From: Pseudomonadota bacterium
GTDB taxonomy: Bacteria; Pseudomonadota; Alphaproteobacteria; Acetobacterales; Acetobacteraceae
Reading direction: 5' to 3'
NCBI GenBank assembly: GCA_021841985.1
Contig: JAKCCP010000147.1
Span: 1 to 10,056, forward strand
DNA length: 10,056 nucleotides
Of this stretch, positions 1 through 6,395 are shown in pieces; the stretch's first letter is position 1; the number at the start of each line of letters is the position of its first letter. The notes below the pieces were generated by a model. The model did no database searches, was not told the origin of the DNA, and worked only from the letters and a program-made list of their open reading frames with translations. The position numbers and the translations under genes are program-made.

Positions 1-1399
1 CGAGGCCGCGCCGCACCTCCGCGAGATCCGCGGGAGCGCCGAGGCATAGCCGCAGCCCCTCCGGCGCGGGCGCGCCGGGGATGACGAGCGGCGGCGCCAG
101 CACCACACCTTGCGCCGCCGCCGCGGTGACGATCTCGGCCGCGGCGCCGGTGGTCGGCAGCCAGAGGTGAAACCCGATCGTTCCGGGAAAGCGGGCGTGG
201 CGGCCGAGAATGTTCTGGGCGAGCCGCCAGCGCTCGGCGGCGAGGATCCGCTTTCTTGCCGCCTGCGCCCTGACCCCGCCGCTCCGCAGGAGATGCGCGG
301 CGGTCGCGGTCAAGAGCGGCGAGGCCATCCAGCCGGTGCCGCGCAACGCCGTGTTGACCCGGCCGCGCAGCGCCTCGGGGGCGGCGAGCACGCCGACGCG
401 AAGCCCCGGCGCCAGGCATTTGGCGAGGCTGCCGACATAGGCGACCCGCTCCGGCGCCAGGGTCGCCAGCGCCGGGCCGGCCGCCGGGGCGAGAAAGGCG
501 TAGACGTCGTCCTCGATCGCCCAGGCATCGTGGCGGCGCAGCACCGCGACGATCGCTTCCCGCCGCGCCGCCGACATCACCGCGCCGGTCGGCGTCTGCA
601 GGGTCGGCATGCAATAAAGCGCGCGGGCGCCGGTTGCGGCGAAAGCTTCATCCAACGCCGCCGGCACCAGCCCCTCGGCGTCCAGCGCGACGCCGTGCAA
701 GCGGTGGCCGAAGCGCGCGGCGATGCCGGCGATGCCGGGATAGGTGACGGCTTCGACGAGCACCGTATCGCCCGGCGCCAGCGCCGCCATCAGGGCAAGC
801 GCGATGCCGTGCTGGGCGCCGTTGCAGAGCACGATCCCGGCGGCGGGAAAGGGGCGGCCGAGATCCTCGGCGAGCCAGGCCGCCATCGCCGCGCGATGCG
901 CCGGAACGCCGGCATGGGGGAGATAATCGAGCAGCGTCGCGACCTCGCCGCTCGCCGCCACTTTCGCCATGGCGGCGGCGATCAGCGGGCCGGCGCCGCT
1001 TTCGGGCGGGGTGTTGAGGCTCATATCCACCATCGCCGCGCCGCCCACCGCCGGCCGCGCCGCAGCGGTGGCGCTGACATAGGTGCCGCGCCCGACCTCG
1101 CCGGCGATCAGGCCGCGCCGCGCCGCTTCGGCGTAAGCCTTGGCGACGGTGCCGACCGAGAGGCCGAGCCGCTCCGCCATTTCGCGCTGCGGCAGAATCC
1201 GTGTGCCGGGCGTGATCGCGGCGGCGGCGAGATCGGCCGCCAGCGCCTCGACGATGGCGAGATAAGCGGGGCCATGCCGTCCCGAGCGTCCTCCCGAGCG
1301 TCCCCCCCCTTGGAGCCGGGGCAGCCAGGGGGGGGCGGCCGGCGATGCCTCGGGAAGCCCGGTTTCGGTGACGCTGTCGGTTCGGCCATCTTCGGTCAT
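1..1399 (-). CDS. MocR/GabR-type transcriptional regulator (GntR-like HTH fused to aminotransferase domain), 3' end beyond window
   Basis: The minus-strand frame is open from an ATG at 1399-1397 to the window edge (466 codons visible), so the C terminus is missing. MocR proteins bind DNA through an N-terminal GntR-type winged helix and sense PLP or amino compounds through a fold-type I aminotransferase domain. Residues about 43-110 are the winged helix: ITPGTRILPQREMAERLGLS, then a recognition segment SVGTVAKAYAEAARRGL and the wing VGRGTYVS. Residues about 125-466 are the aminotransferase part: TPTG (270-273), Asp297 and Tyr300 in EDDVY (PLP pyridine nitrogen and O3'), the Schiff-base lysine Lys327 in SLAK, and PGLRVG (331-336). 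The Asn that often precedes PTG is Thr269 here. A Gly/Ser/Arg-rich stretch (31-43) precedes the winged helix. GGGGAG at 1416-1411 is a possible ribosome site, 11 nt from the ATG. It is transcribed divergently from the molybdenum-hydroxylase operon, so it probably controls that operon and itself (inference). Family sure; ligand unknown. Confidence 0.93.
   Translation of the reverse strand, partial: MTEDGRTDSVTETGLPEASPAAPPWLPRLQGGGRSGGRSGRHGPAYLAIVEALAADLAAAAITPGTRILPQREMAERLGLSVGTVAKAYAEAARRGLIAGEVGRGTYVSATAAARPAVGGAAMVDMSLNTPPESGAGPLIAAAMAKVAASGEVATLLDYLPHAGVPAHRAAMAAWLAEDLGRPFPAAGIVLCNGAQHGIALALMAALAPGDTVLVEAVTYPGIAGIAARFGHRLHGVALDAEGLVPAALDEAFAATGARALYCMPTLQTPTGAVMSAARREAIVAVLRRHDAWAIEDDVYAFLAPAAGPALATLAPERVAYVGSLAKCLAPGLRVGVLAAPEALRGRVNTALRGTGWMASPLLTATAAHLLRSGGVRAQAARKRILAAERWRLAQNILGRHARFPGTIGFHLWLPTTGAAAEIVTAAAAQGVVLAPPLVIPGAPAPEGLRLCLGAPADLAEVRRGL
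1281..1304. repeat. 12-bp tandem repeat inside the regulator gene
   Basis: Two adjacent copies of cccgagcgtcct (1281-1292 and 1293-1304, one mismatch at the last base) encode a short GGRS-type amino-acid repeat just before the winged helix of the MocR protein. The repeat runs directly into a run of eight C (1302-1309), and a run of eight G follows at 1328-1335. It lies in a low-complexity spacer, so length changes of 12 bp should be tolerated, whereas single-base slippage in the runs would break the frame. Confidence 0.7.
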
Positions 1400-1450
1400 G
1401 CCGGATCGTTCTCCCCGCCCCTGGTCATCGGCCTCAGGCGCCTCATCAAT

Positions 1451-1470
1451 TGCATCATTAAAAATGAGCA
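1451..1470. promoter_or_regulatory. Hyphenated palindrome, candidate regulator-binding site
   Basis: The sequence has arms TCATT (1455-1459) and AATGA (1463-1467) around AAA. TGC (1451-1453) and GCA (1468-1470) extend the symmetry to eight pairs if A1454 is left unpaired. It sits about 26 bp upstream of the candidate -35 element of the operon and about 52 bp upstream of the regulator's ATG, a place where an activator/autorepressor could act on both genes. Function is inferred from symmetry and position only. Confidence 0.35.
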
Positions 1471-1495
1471 TAAACCAGATTGCTCTAGTGCGATA

Positions 1496-1524
1496 TTGAC
1501 CGCAAGGCCGCTCTGCCCTAGCGT
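1496..1524 (+). promoter_or_regulatory. Candidate sigma70-type promoter of the hydroxylase operon
   Basis: TTGACC (1496-1501) matches the -35 consensus in five of six bases. It is followed after a 17-bp spacer by TAGCGT (1519-1524), which keeps only the first, second and last bases of the -10 consensus. A weak -10 suits a promoter that needs an activator, in line with the divergent MocR gene. Transcription would start near 1531, giving a leader of about 78 nt. No alternative of similar quality was seen in the gap. Confidence 0.35.
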
Positions 1525-1608
1525 TTTCTGGTCCATGCGCCGCCATCACGGGGGCGGTGAAAACAGGGGAAACGTCAGGGCAATGCCCCGCCGGGATGAT
1601 TGCGTGCG

Positions 1609-2505
1609 ATGAAGCCGGTTCCTTTCGAGTACCGGCGCGCCGGCTCGGTCGCCGAGGCCTGCGCCTGGCGCGCCGAGGATCCCGAGGCGGTGCTGATCGC
1701 CGGCGGCCAGACGCTGATGCCGATGCTCGCGATGCGCCTGGTGCGGCCGACGCGGGTGATCGATATCGCGCGCATCCCCGATCTCGACGCCATCCGGGTG
1801 GCGGCGGACCACGTCCTGCTCGGCGCCACCACGCGCCAGGCGGCGGCGGAGCGGAGCCGGATCGTTGCCAAGGAAGTGCCGCTGCTCGCCCGCGCCCTGC
1901 CCTGGATCGGCCATCCGCCGACGCGAAGGCGCGGCACCATCGGCGGGTCCATCGCCAATGCCGATCCGGCGGCGGAAATCCCGCTCGTCGCGGTGGCGCT
2001 GGGGGCGGAGATCATGATCGCCGGGGCCGCGGATGGCACGGCGTCGCTCCCGGCGGCGGCGTTTTTCCTGGCCCCGATGGTCACCGCACTCCCCGCCGGC
2101 GCGATGGTCACCGGCCTCCGCTTTCCGCGCCCGGCGCGGCGGCGCTTTGGCACCGGCTTCGCCGAAATCGCCCGCCGCCATGGCGATTTCGCCCTCGCCG
2201 CGGCGGCGGTGACGCTCATGCTCGACGAGGCGGGCGCCATCGACATGATTTCGGTCGCGATCGGCGGGGCGGCGCCGGTGCCGACGCGGCTCGATCTCGC
2301 CGCCCTGATCGGCACGCGGCCGACGGAGGATGCCATCGCGGCGGCGCTGGCGGCGGCGCTGGCGCCGCTCGAAATGATGGCCGACGGACACGCCTCCGGC
2401 GCCTATCGCCGGCGTGCGGCGGCGCGGCTGGCGCGCGCCGCGATCGCCGAGGCGCGCAGCGAAGCCGCCGGACGGGAGGGAACCGATGACCACGCTGCCT
2501 CTTGA
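1609..2505 (+). CDS. FAD-binding (medium) subunit of a xanthine-oxidase/CO-dehydrogenase-family molybdenum hydroxylase
   Basis: The 298-residue protein has the usual length of CoxM-type subunits. The subunit carries FAD and passes electrons from the iron-sulfur subunit to the final acceptor. Both flavin-contacting motifs are present: AGGQT at residues 31-35 (family AGGQS) and TIGGS at 110-114, followed by the family-typical ANADPAAEIP. The C-terminal part (about 170-285) corresponds to the CO-dehydrogenase flavoprotein C-terminal domain. The ATG at 1609 was chosen because family members start with a short lead into the PFEY motif. A TTG at 1600 in the same frame would add only three residues. 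GGGA at 1593-1596 is a weak ribosome site. The gene opens the operon and overlaps the next gene by 20 nt. The order FAD, Fe-S, Mo matches coxM-S-L. No signal peptide: cytoplasmic. The enzyme's substrate is not known. Confidence 0.95.
   Translation: MKPVPFEYRRAGSVAEACAWRAEDPEAVLIAGGQTLMPMLAMRLVRPTRVIDIARIPDLDAIRVAADHVLLGATTRQAAAERSRIVAKEVPLLARALPWIGHPPTRRRGTIGGSIANADPAAEIPLVAVALGAEIMIAGAADGTASLPAAAFFLAPMVTALPAGAMVTGLRFPRPARRRFGTGFAEIARRHGDFALAAAAVTLMLDEAGAIDMISVAIGGAAPVPTRLDLAALIGTRPTEDAIAAALAAALAPLEMMADGHASGAYRRRAAARLARAAIAEARSEAAGREGTDDHAAS
2474..2480 (+). promoter_or_regulatory. Strong ribosome binding site for the Fe-S subunit gene
   Basis: GGGAGGG lies five bases before the ATG at 2486, inside the 3' end of the FAD-subunit gene. 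It settles the start at 2486 rather than the earlier in-frame ATG at 2414, whose Arg-rich extension has no counterpart in the family. It is the clearest Shine-Dalgarno sequence in the operon. Confidence 0.75.
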
Positions 2506-2986
2506 GGTCAATGGTCGCGCCTGGTTGGTCGAGGTGGAGGACCGCGCGTCGCTGCTCGATTGCCTCCGCGATGTGCTCGGCCTGCACGGCACCCATGCCG
2601 GGTGCGAGCACGGGGTTTGCGGCACCTGCACGATATTGCTCGATGGCGCGCCGGTGCGCGCCTGCCTGATGCTCGCGGCCCAGGCCGACGGCCACGCCAT
2701 CACCACGATCGAGGGGGTCGCCCCGCGCCCGGGCGAGATGTCGCTGGTGCAGGATGCGTTCTGCGAGACGCACGGCCTGCAATGCGGCTATTGCACGCCG
2801 GGGATGGTGCTGACCGCGGAAGCGCTGCTGGCCGCCAACCCGGCGCCGAGCCGGGCGGAGATCATCGCGGCGATCTCGGGCAATCTCTGCCGCTGCACCG
2901 GCTATGGCCAGATCGTCGAGGCGATCCAGCTTGCCGCCGAGCGGCGGCGCGGCGCCAATATCCCGGCCGTTGAGACGGCGCCATGA
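2486..2986 (+). CDS. Two-[2Fe-2S] (small) subunit of the molybdenum hydroxylase
   Basis: The 166-residue protein is a typical CoxS/XdhA-type electron-transfer subunit. An N-terminal plant-ferredoxin-like domain (about 1-75) has Cys40, Cys45, Cys48 and Cys60 in GCEHGVCGTC and RAC. A C-terminal helical domain (about 80-155) has Cys100 and Cys103 in QCGYCTPGM and Cys135 and Cys137 in NLCRCTGY. All eight cluster ligands are therefore present, and the second cluster sits next to the molybdopterin. The start is supported by the strong ribosome site at 2474-2480. The gene overlaps the FAD subunit gene by 20 nt and the Mo subunit gene by 4 nt (ATGA), which suggests coupled translation of a 1:1:1 complex. 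No signal peptide is visible, so the enzyme is most likely cytoplasmic. Confidence 0.97.
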   Translation: MTTLPLEVNGRAWLVEVEDRASLLDCLRDVLGLHGTHAGCEHGVCGTCTILLDGAPVRACLMLAAQADGHAITTIEGVAPRPGEMSLVQDAFCETHGLQCGYCTPGMVLTAEALLAANPAPSRAEIIAAISGNLCRCTGYGQIVEAIQLAAERRRGANIPAVETAP

Positions 2987-5409
2987 CCGCACCCCTCCTC
3001 CGCGGCCCGTTCCGCTATGTCGGCCACAAGCGGCGGGTGCGTGAGGATCGCCGCTTCGTCACCGGCGCCGGGCGCTATGCCGCCGATCTCGCTTTGCCGG
3101 GGACGCTGCATGTCGTCCCGGTGCTGTCCGAGCATCCGGCGGCGCGCCTCCTCGCGATCGAGACCGAAGCCGCGCTCGCTCTCCCCGGGGTGCGCGCCGT
3201 GCTCACCGGCGCGGCCCTGGCCGCCGCGATCGATCCGCTGATGAACGGCGCCCATACGCCGGCGGTGCGGCGCTATCCGCTCGCCGTCGGGCGGGTGCGC
3301 TATGTCGGCGAATGGGTCGCGGCGGTGATCGCCGAGAGCCGGGCGATCGCCGAGGATGCGCGCGAGCTGGTGCGGGTGGACTACGAGCCGACGCCCTTCG
3401 TGCTCGATGGCGAGACGGCGATGCGGCCGGAGGCGCCGCTGGTCCATCCCGATCACGGCTCGAACGTGCTCCTCGACCGGCGCTTCGTCTGGGGCCCGGT
3501 CGATGACCTGTTCCGGGAGGCGGCGCATCGTCTCGCCTATCGCCTCGCCTGGGGGCGGAGTTCGACGGTGCCGCTCGAGACCTTCGCCGTCACCGCGCGC
3601 TGGGACGAGGCGCAAGAGACGCTCGATGTCTGGGCCTCGATCCAGATGCCGAAATTCCCCGACCAGATCGCCCGCGCCCTCCGCCTGCCCGGCAACGCCG
3701 TCCGCGTCCATTACGATGTCGATGTCGGCGGCAGCTACGGCGTCAAGCGCGGCATCAAGCACGCGGTGCTGGTCGGGTTTCTCGCCCGCCATCTCGCCGC
3801 CCCGGTGCGTCTCGTCGAGGACCGGCTGGAGAACATGACCGGCGGCGACATGCAGGGGCCGGAGCGGGTGTTCGATGTCGAACTCGCCTTCGATGCCGAT
3901 GCCCGCATCCGCGCCATGCGCATGCGCGCGCTCGACAATGTCGGCGCCTATGCCGGGCGCTCGCCGTTTCAGCTCGGCAAGCCGATCGGCGCCATCGTCG
4001 GGCCGTATCGGATCGAGGCCGTCGCCTACCACGCGCTTGCCGTCGTCACCCACAAGACGCCCGAGGAAGCGGTGCGCGGCTTCGGCCAGGCGCCGACCAA
4101 TTACGCCATCGAGACCGGGATCGACCGCGTCGCGGCCAGCCTCGGCCTCGACCGGATCGAGGTGCGGCGGCGCAATTTCATCGGCGCCGCGCAGTTTCCC
4201 TATCTCATCCCCTCCGGCACCCGCTATGACAGCGGCGATTATCACGGGCTTCTCGACAAGCTGCTGCGGGCCGCCGAACGCGCCGATTCTTCCGGAGCCG
4301 ATATTTTCGCCGAGCGCGAGCGCCTGCGCGCCACCGGCCAGCTCGCCGGGATCGGCATCGCATCCTGCCTCGAACCCTCCGGCGGCAATTCCGCCTTCGA
4401 GCCGCTGCTCAACGAGCACAACCGCACCACGACCTGGATGGAGAGCTGCCGCGTCATGGTGGACGCGCTCGGGGCGGTCACGGCGACGATGCACACCACC
4501 AGCGCCGGGCAGGCGCATGAGACTCTGGTCGCCGTCGCCATCGCCGAGATCCTCGAAATCCCGCCCGAGCGCATCCGCGTCGTGCGCCCCGACAGCCTCG
4601 CGGCACTCCCCTCCAACAGCCCGGTCGGGAGCCGGATGGCGATCATGCTCGGGGGTGCCGCGGTCGGCGCGGCGCGCAAGCTCAAGGACAAGCTGCTCGC
4701 CATCGCCGCCCATGACCTCGCCGTGGCGATGGCGGATTTGCGCTATCGCGAGGGCGATATCAGCGCCCCCGACGGGCGCGCCCTCGCCTGGCTCGACCTC
4801 GTCGCCATCGCCCATCGCGAATTCTTCCGCATGCCGCAGGGTATGGAGCCCGGGCTCGCCGCCAGCGCCGTCTATCAGGTGCCGACCGGCGGCGCGCTGC
4901 CCGTGGACGGGCGGGTGCAGATGTATCCCTGCCATTCCTTCGAGCTGCATCTGGTGCTGGTCGCGATCGATCCGGTGCTCGGCCGGCCGGAATTGCGGCG
5001 CTATCTCATCGGCCATGATTGCGGCCAGGTGATCAGCCCGGATGTCGTGCGCGGGATGACGCTCGGCGGCATCGCGCATGGCATCGGCGCCGCCCTGCTC
5101 GAGGAATTCAGCTATGATCCGGCGACCGGCCAGCCGACCGCGGTGAGCTTCATGGACTATCTGCTGCCCGGCGCCGCCGAGGTGCCGGAGGTCGAGATCG
5201 TGCATCAGACGACACCCTCGCCGCTCACCGTGTTCGGCCAGAAGGGGAGTGGCGAGAGCGGCTATCTCGGCGCCGCCGCCGCCATCGCGAGCGCCGTCAA
5301 CGACGCGCTGGCGCCGCTTGCGCTCCGCATCGACCGCCTGCCGATCCGCCCCGCCGATCTCTCCGACCTCATCGCCGCCGCCGAGACCAGAACCCAGGAA
5401 CGCCCATGA
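2983..5409 (+). CDS. Molybdopterin-binding catalytic (large) subunit of a xanthine-oxidase-family hydroxylase
   Basis: The 808-residue protein is of normal length for CoxL/XdhB-like subunits. These enzymes bind molybdopterin cytosine dinucleotide and hydroxylate their substrate with oxygen from water. Residues about 20-140 are the a/b-hammerhead domain and the rest is the molybdopterin-binding domain. Visible active-site features are Gln221 in IQMP, aligned by spacing with the Mo-contacting Gln767 of bovine xanthine oxidase; the loop VGGSYGVKR (248-256) in place of the usual GGGFGxK; Arg364 in VRGFGQ, equivalent to bovine Arg880; SAGQAHET (507-514); DCG (679-681); and the catalytic base Glu758 in KGSGESG. 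The CODH-specific loop with the Mo-Cu-bridging Cys (AYxCSFR) is absent, so this is not a CO dehydrogenase but a form II-type enzyme of unknown substrate. The position of bovine Glu802 is Arg256. The start overlaps the Fe-S gene stop by 4 nt (ATGA). No Mo-cofactor maturation gene is next to it. Confidence 0.95.
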   Translation: MTAPLLRGPFRYVGHKRRVREDRRFVTGAGRYAADLALPGTLHVVPVLSEHPAARLLAIETEAALALPGVRAVLTGAALAAAIDPLMNGAHTPAVRRYPLAVGRVRYVGEWVAAVIAESRAIAEDARELVRVDYEPTPFVLDGETAMRPEAPLVHPDHGSNVLLDRRFVWGPVDDLFREAAHRLAYRLAWGRSSTVPLETFAVTARWDEAQETLDVWASIQMPKFPDQIARALRLPGNAVRVHYDVDVGGSYGVKRGIKHAVLVGFLARHLAAPVRLVEDRLENMTGGDMQGPERVFDVELAFDADARIRAMRMRALDNVGAYAGRSPFQLGKPIGAIVGPYRIEAVAYHALAVVTHKTPEEAVRGFGQAPTNYAIETGIDRVAASLGLDRIEVRRRNFIGAAQFPYLIPSGTRYDSGDYHGLLDKLLRAAERADSSGADIFAERERLRATGQLAGIGIASCLEPSGGNSAFEPLLNEHNRTTTWMESCRVMVDALGAVTATMHTTSAGQAHETLVAVAIAEILEIPPERIRVVRPDSLAALPSNSPVGSRMAIMLGGAAVGAARKLKDKLLAIAAHDLAVAMADLRYREGDISAPDGRALAWLDLVAIAHREFFRMPQGMEPGLAASAVYQVPTGGALPVDGRVQMYPCHSFELHLVLVAIDPVLGRPELRRYLIGHDCGQVISPDVVRGMTLGGIAHGIGAALLEEFSYDPATGQPTAVSFMDYLLPGAAEVPEVEIVHQTTPSPLTVFGQKGSGESGYLGAAAAIASAVNDALAPLALRIDRLPIRPADLSDLIAAAETRTQERP

Positions 5410-6395
5410 TCATCGATTGCCACGGCCATCTCGTGCCGCCCGCGCTGCTCGCCGAAATCGCCGGCCGCGCCGGGGAATTTCCCTCGCTCCGCCTCGCCGA
5501 GGGAGACGGCGGCTTCGGGTTTGCCTTCGCCGGCGGGAAACCGACGCGCCCGGTCTCGCCACCGCTTCAGGATACCGGGAAGCGCCGCGCCTGGATGGCC
5601 GAACACGGCATCGACCGGCAGGTGGTCGGCGGCTGGCTCGACATGTTCGGCTATGAACTGCCCGCCTTCGAGGGGGTCGCCTGGTCGCGGCTGATCAACC
5701 GCCATCTCGCCGCCGCCGCCGAAGCGGACCGGCATGTCGTGCCGCTGGCGACGGTGCCGCTGCAAGACGGCACTGCTGCGGCCGAGATGCTGGACGAGGC
5801 GATGGCGGCGGGCTTTCCCGGCGTCATGATCGGCACCCAGCCCAAGGGGATCGGCGGCGTGCTCGATGATCCCCTGCTCGCGCCGTTCTGGGCGATGGCG
5901 GATCGCCGGCGGGCCGTCGTCTTCATCCATCCGGTGTTCGAGAGCGGTGACGCCCGGGTGCATGACTACGGCATGGCCAATGCCGTCGGCCGCGTCACCG
6001 ACACCATGATCGCCGTCGCGCGGCTGCTATTCGCCGGCATTCCCGCCCGCCATCCCGGCGCCAGGATCGTCTGCGCGGTGGGGGGTGCGGCACTTCCCGC
6101 CATTCTCGGCCGGCTTCGCACCAATCACGCGCTCGACCCGACGCTCGCCGATCCCGAGGCCAATCTTCGCGCGCTCTGGTTCGATACCATCGTCCAGGAC
6201 GCGCCGACGCTCCGCTTCATCGCCGAGACCGTCGGCGTCGGGCGGCTGATGATGGGCTCGGATCACCCGTTCCCGATCGGCGATCGCGCGCCGCGCCGGA
6301 TCATCGCCGCGGCCGGGTTCGACGCGGCGACGCAGGCGGCGATCGAAGGCGAAACCGCGCAGCGCGTCTTCGGCCTCGCCGGAACCAAGGGATGA
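5406..6395 (+). CDS. Amidohydrolase-fold enzyme of the ACMSD-like (amidohydrolase_2) family lacking the usual catalytic His
   Basis: The 329-residue protein is a TIM-barrel metal-dependent enzyme like aminocarboxymuconate-semialdehyde decarboxylase and related decarboxylases/hydrolases. Metal ligands are present: His6 and His8 (DCHGH), His175 (FIHP) and Asp286 (GSDHPF). Other family signatures are ANAVGRVTDT (191-200) and FDTIVQD (259-265). The motif that normally reads AHxGGxLP or HGGGALP is CAVGGAALP here. The catalytic His (His228 in Pseudomonas ACMSD) falls on Val225, or on Ala224 in another alignment, and no His lies within several residues. The chemistry may therefore differ from ACMSD. 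AGGA at 5396-5399 is a good ribosome site, and the ATG overlaps the Mo-subunit stop by 4 nt. Its place directly after the hydroxylase suggests it acts on the hydroxylated product (inference). Cytoplasmic. Fold sure, reaction unknown. Confidence 0.88.
   Translation: MIIDCHGHLVPPALLAEIAGRAGEFPSLRLAEGDGGFGFAFAGGKPTRPVSPPLQDTGKRRAWMAEHGIDRQVVGGWLDMFGYELPAFEGVAWSRLINRHLAAAAEADRHVVPLATVPLQDGTAAAEMLDEAMAAGFPGVMIGTQPKGIGGVLDDPLLAPFWAMADRRRAVVFIHPVFESGDARVHDYGMANAVGRVTDTMIAVARLLFAGIPARHPGARIVCAVGGAALPAILGRLRTNHALDPTLADPEANLRALWFDTIVQDAPTLRFIAETVGVGRLMMGSDHPFPIGDRAPRRIIAAAGFDAATQAAIEGETAQRVFGLAGTKG

Larger units (their letters stand above)
1400..1608. promoter_or_regulatory. Divergent control region between the MocR regulator and the hydroxylase operon
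   Basis: This 209-bp gap separates the divergent ATGs and is the only sizeable non-coding sequence in the window. Positions 1445-1500 form an AT-rich island in otherwise GC-rich DNA, as expected for promoters and operators. It holds the palindrome and promoter listed separately. The pentamer ATTGC occurs at 1449-1453 and 1479-1483, exactly 30 bp (about three helical turns) apart. MocR regulators often bind direct repeats on one face of the helix, so this pair is a candidate site, although a 5-mer alone is weak evidence. A short GC hairpin (1540-1544 with 1553-1557) lies in the presumed leader. No clean promoter for the leftward gene could be fixed. Confidence 0.6.

Noticed and set aside
110..1612. 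500-codon plus-strand open frame
   Set aside because: It is antisense to the MocR gene, is Arg/Gly-rich without any domain, and arises from high GC content. The opposite strand has clear winged-helix and PLP-domain motifs.
2414..2485. Earlier in-frame ATG for the Fe-S subunit
   Set aside because: It would add 24 Arg-rich residues absent from the family, whereas the ATG at 2486 has a strong ribosome site and gives a standard N terminus.
1546..2706. 386-codon minus-strand open frame crossing the regulatory gap
   Set aside because: It overlaps the FAD and Fe-S subunit genes antisense, has skewed Arg-rich composition and no ribosome site or domain.
2902..5205. 767-codon minus-strand open frame
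   Set aside because: It mirrors the molybdopterin subunit gene codon by codon. The product is rich in His, Arg, Asp and Gly in a low-order way with no recognisable motif. The plus-strand gene has all catalytic residues.
2983..5409. Aerobic CO dehydrogenase (CoxL form I)
   Set aside because: The diagnostic Cys-containing AYxCSFR loop is missing; the corresponding segment is VRGFGQ.
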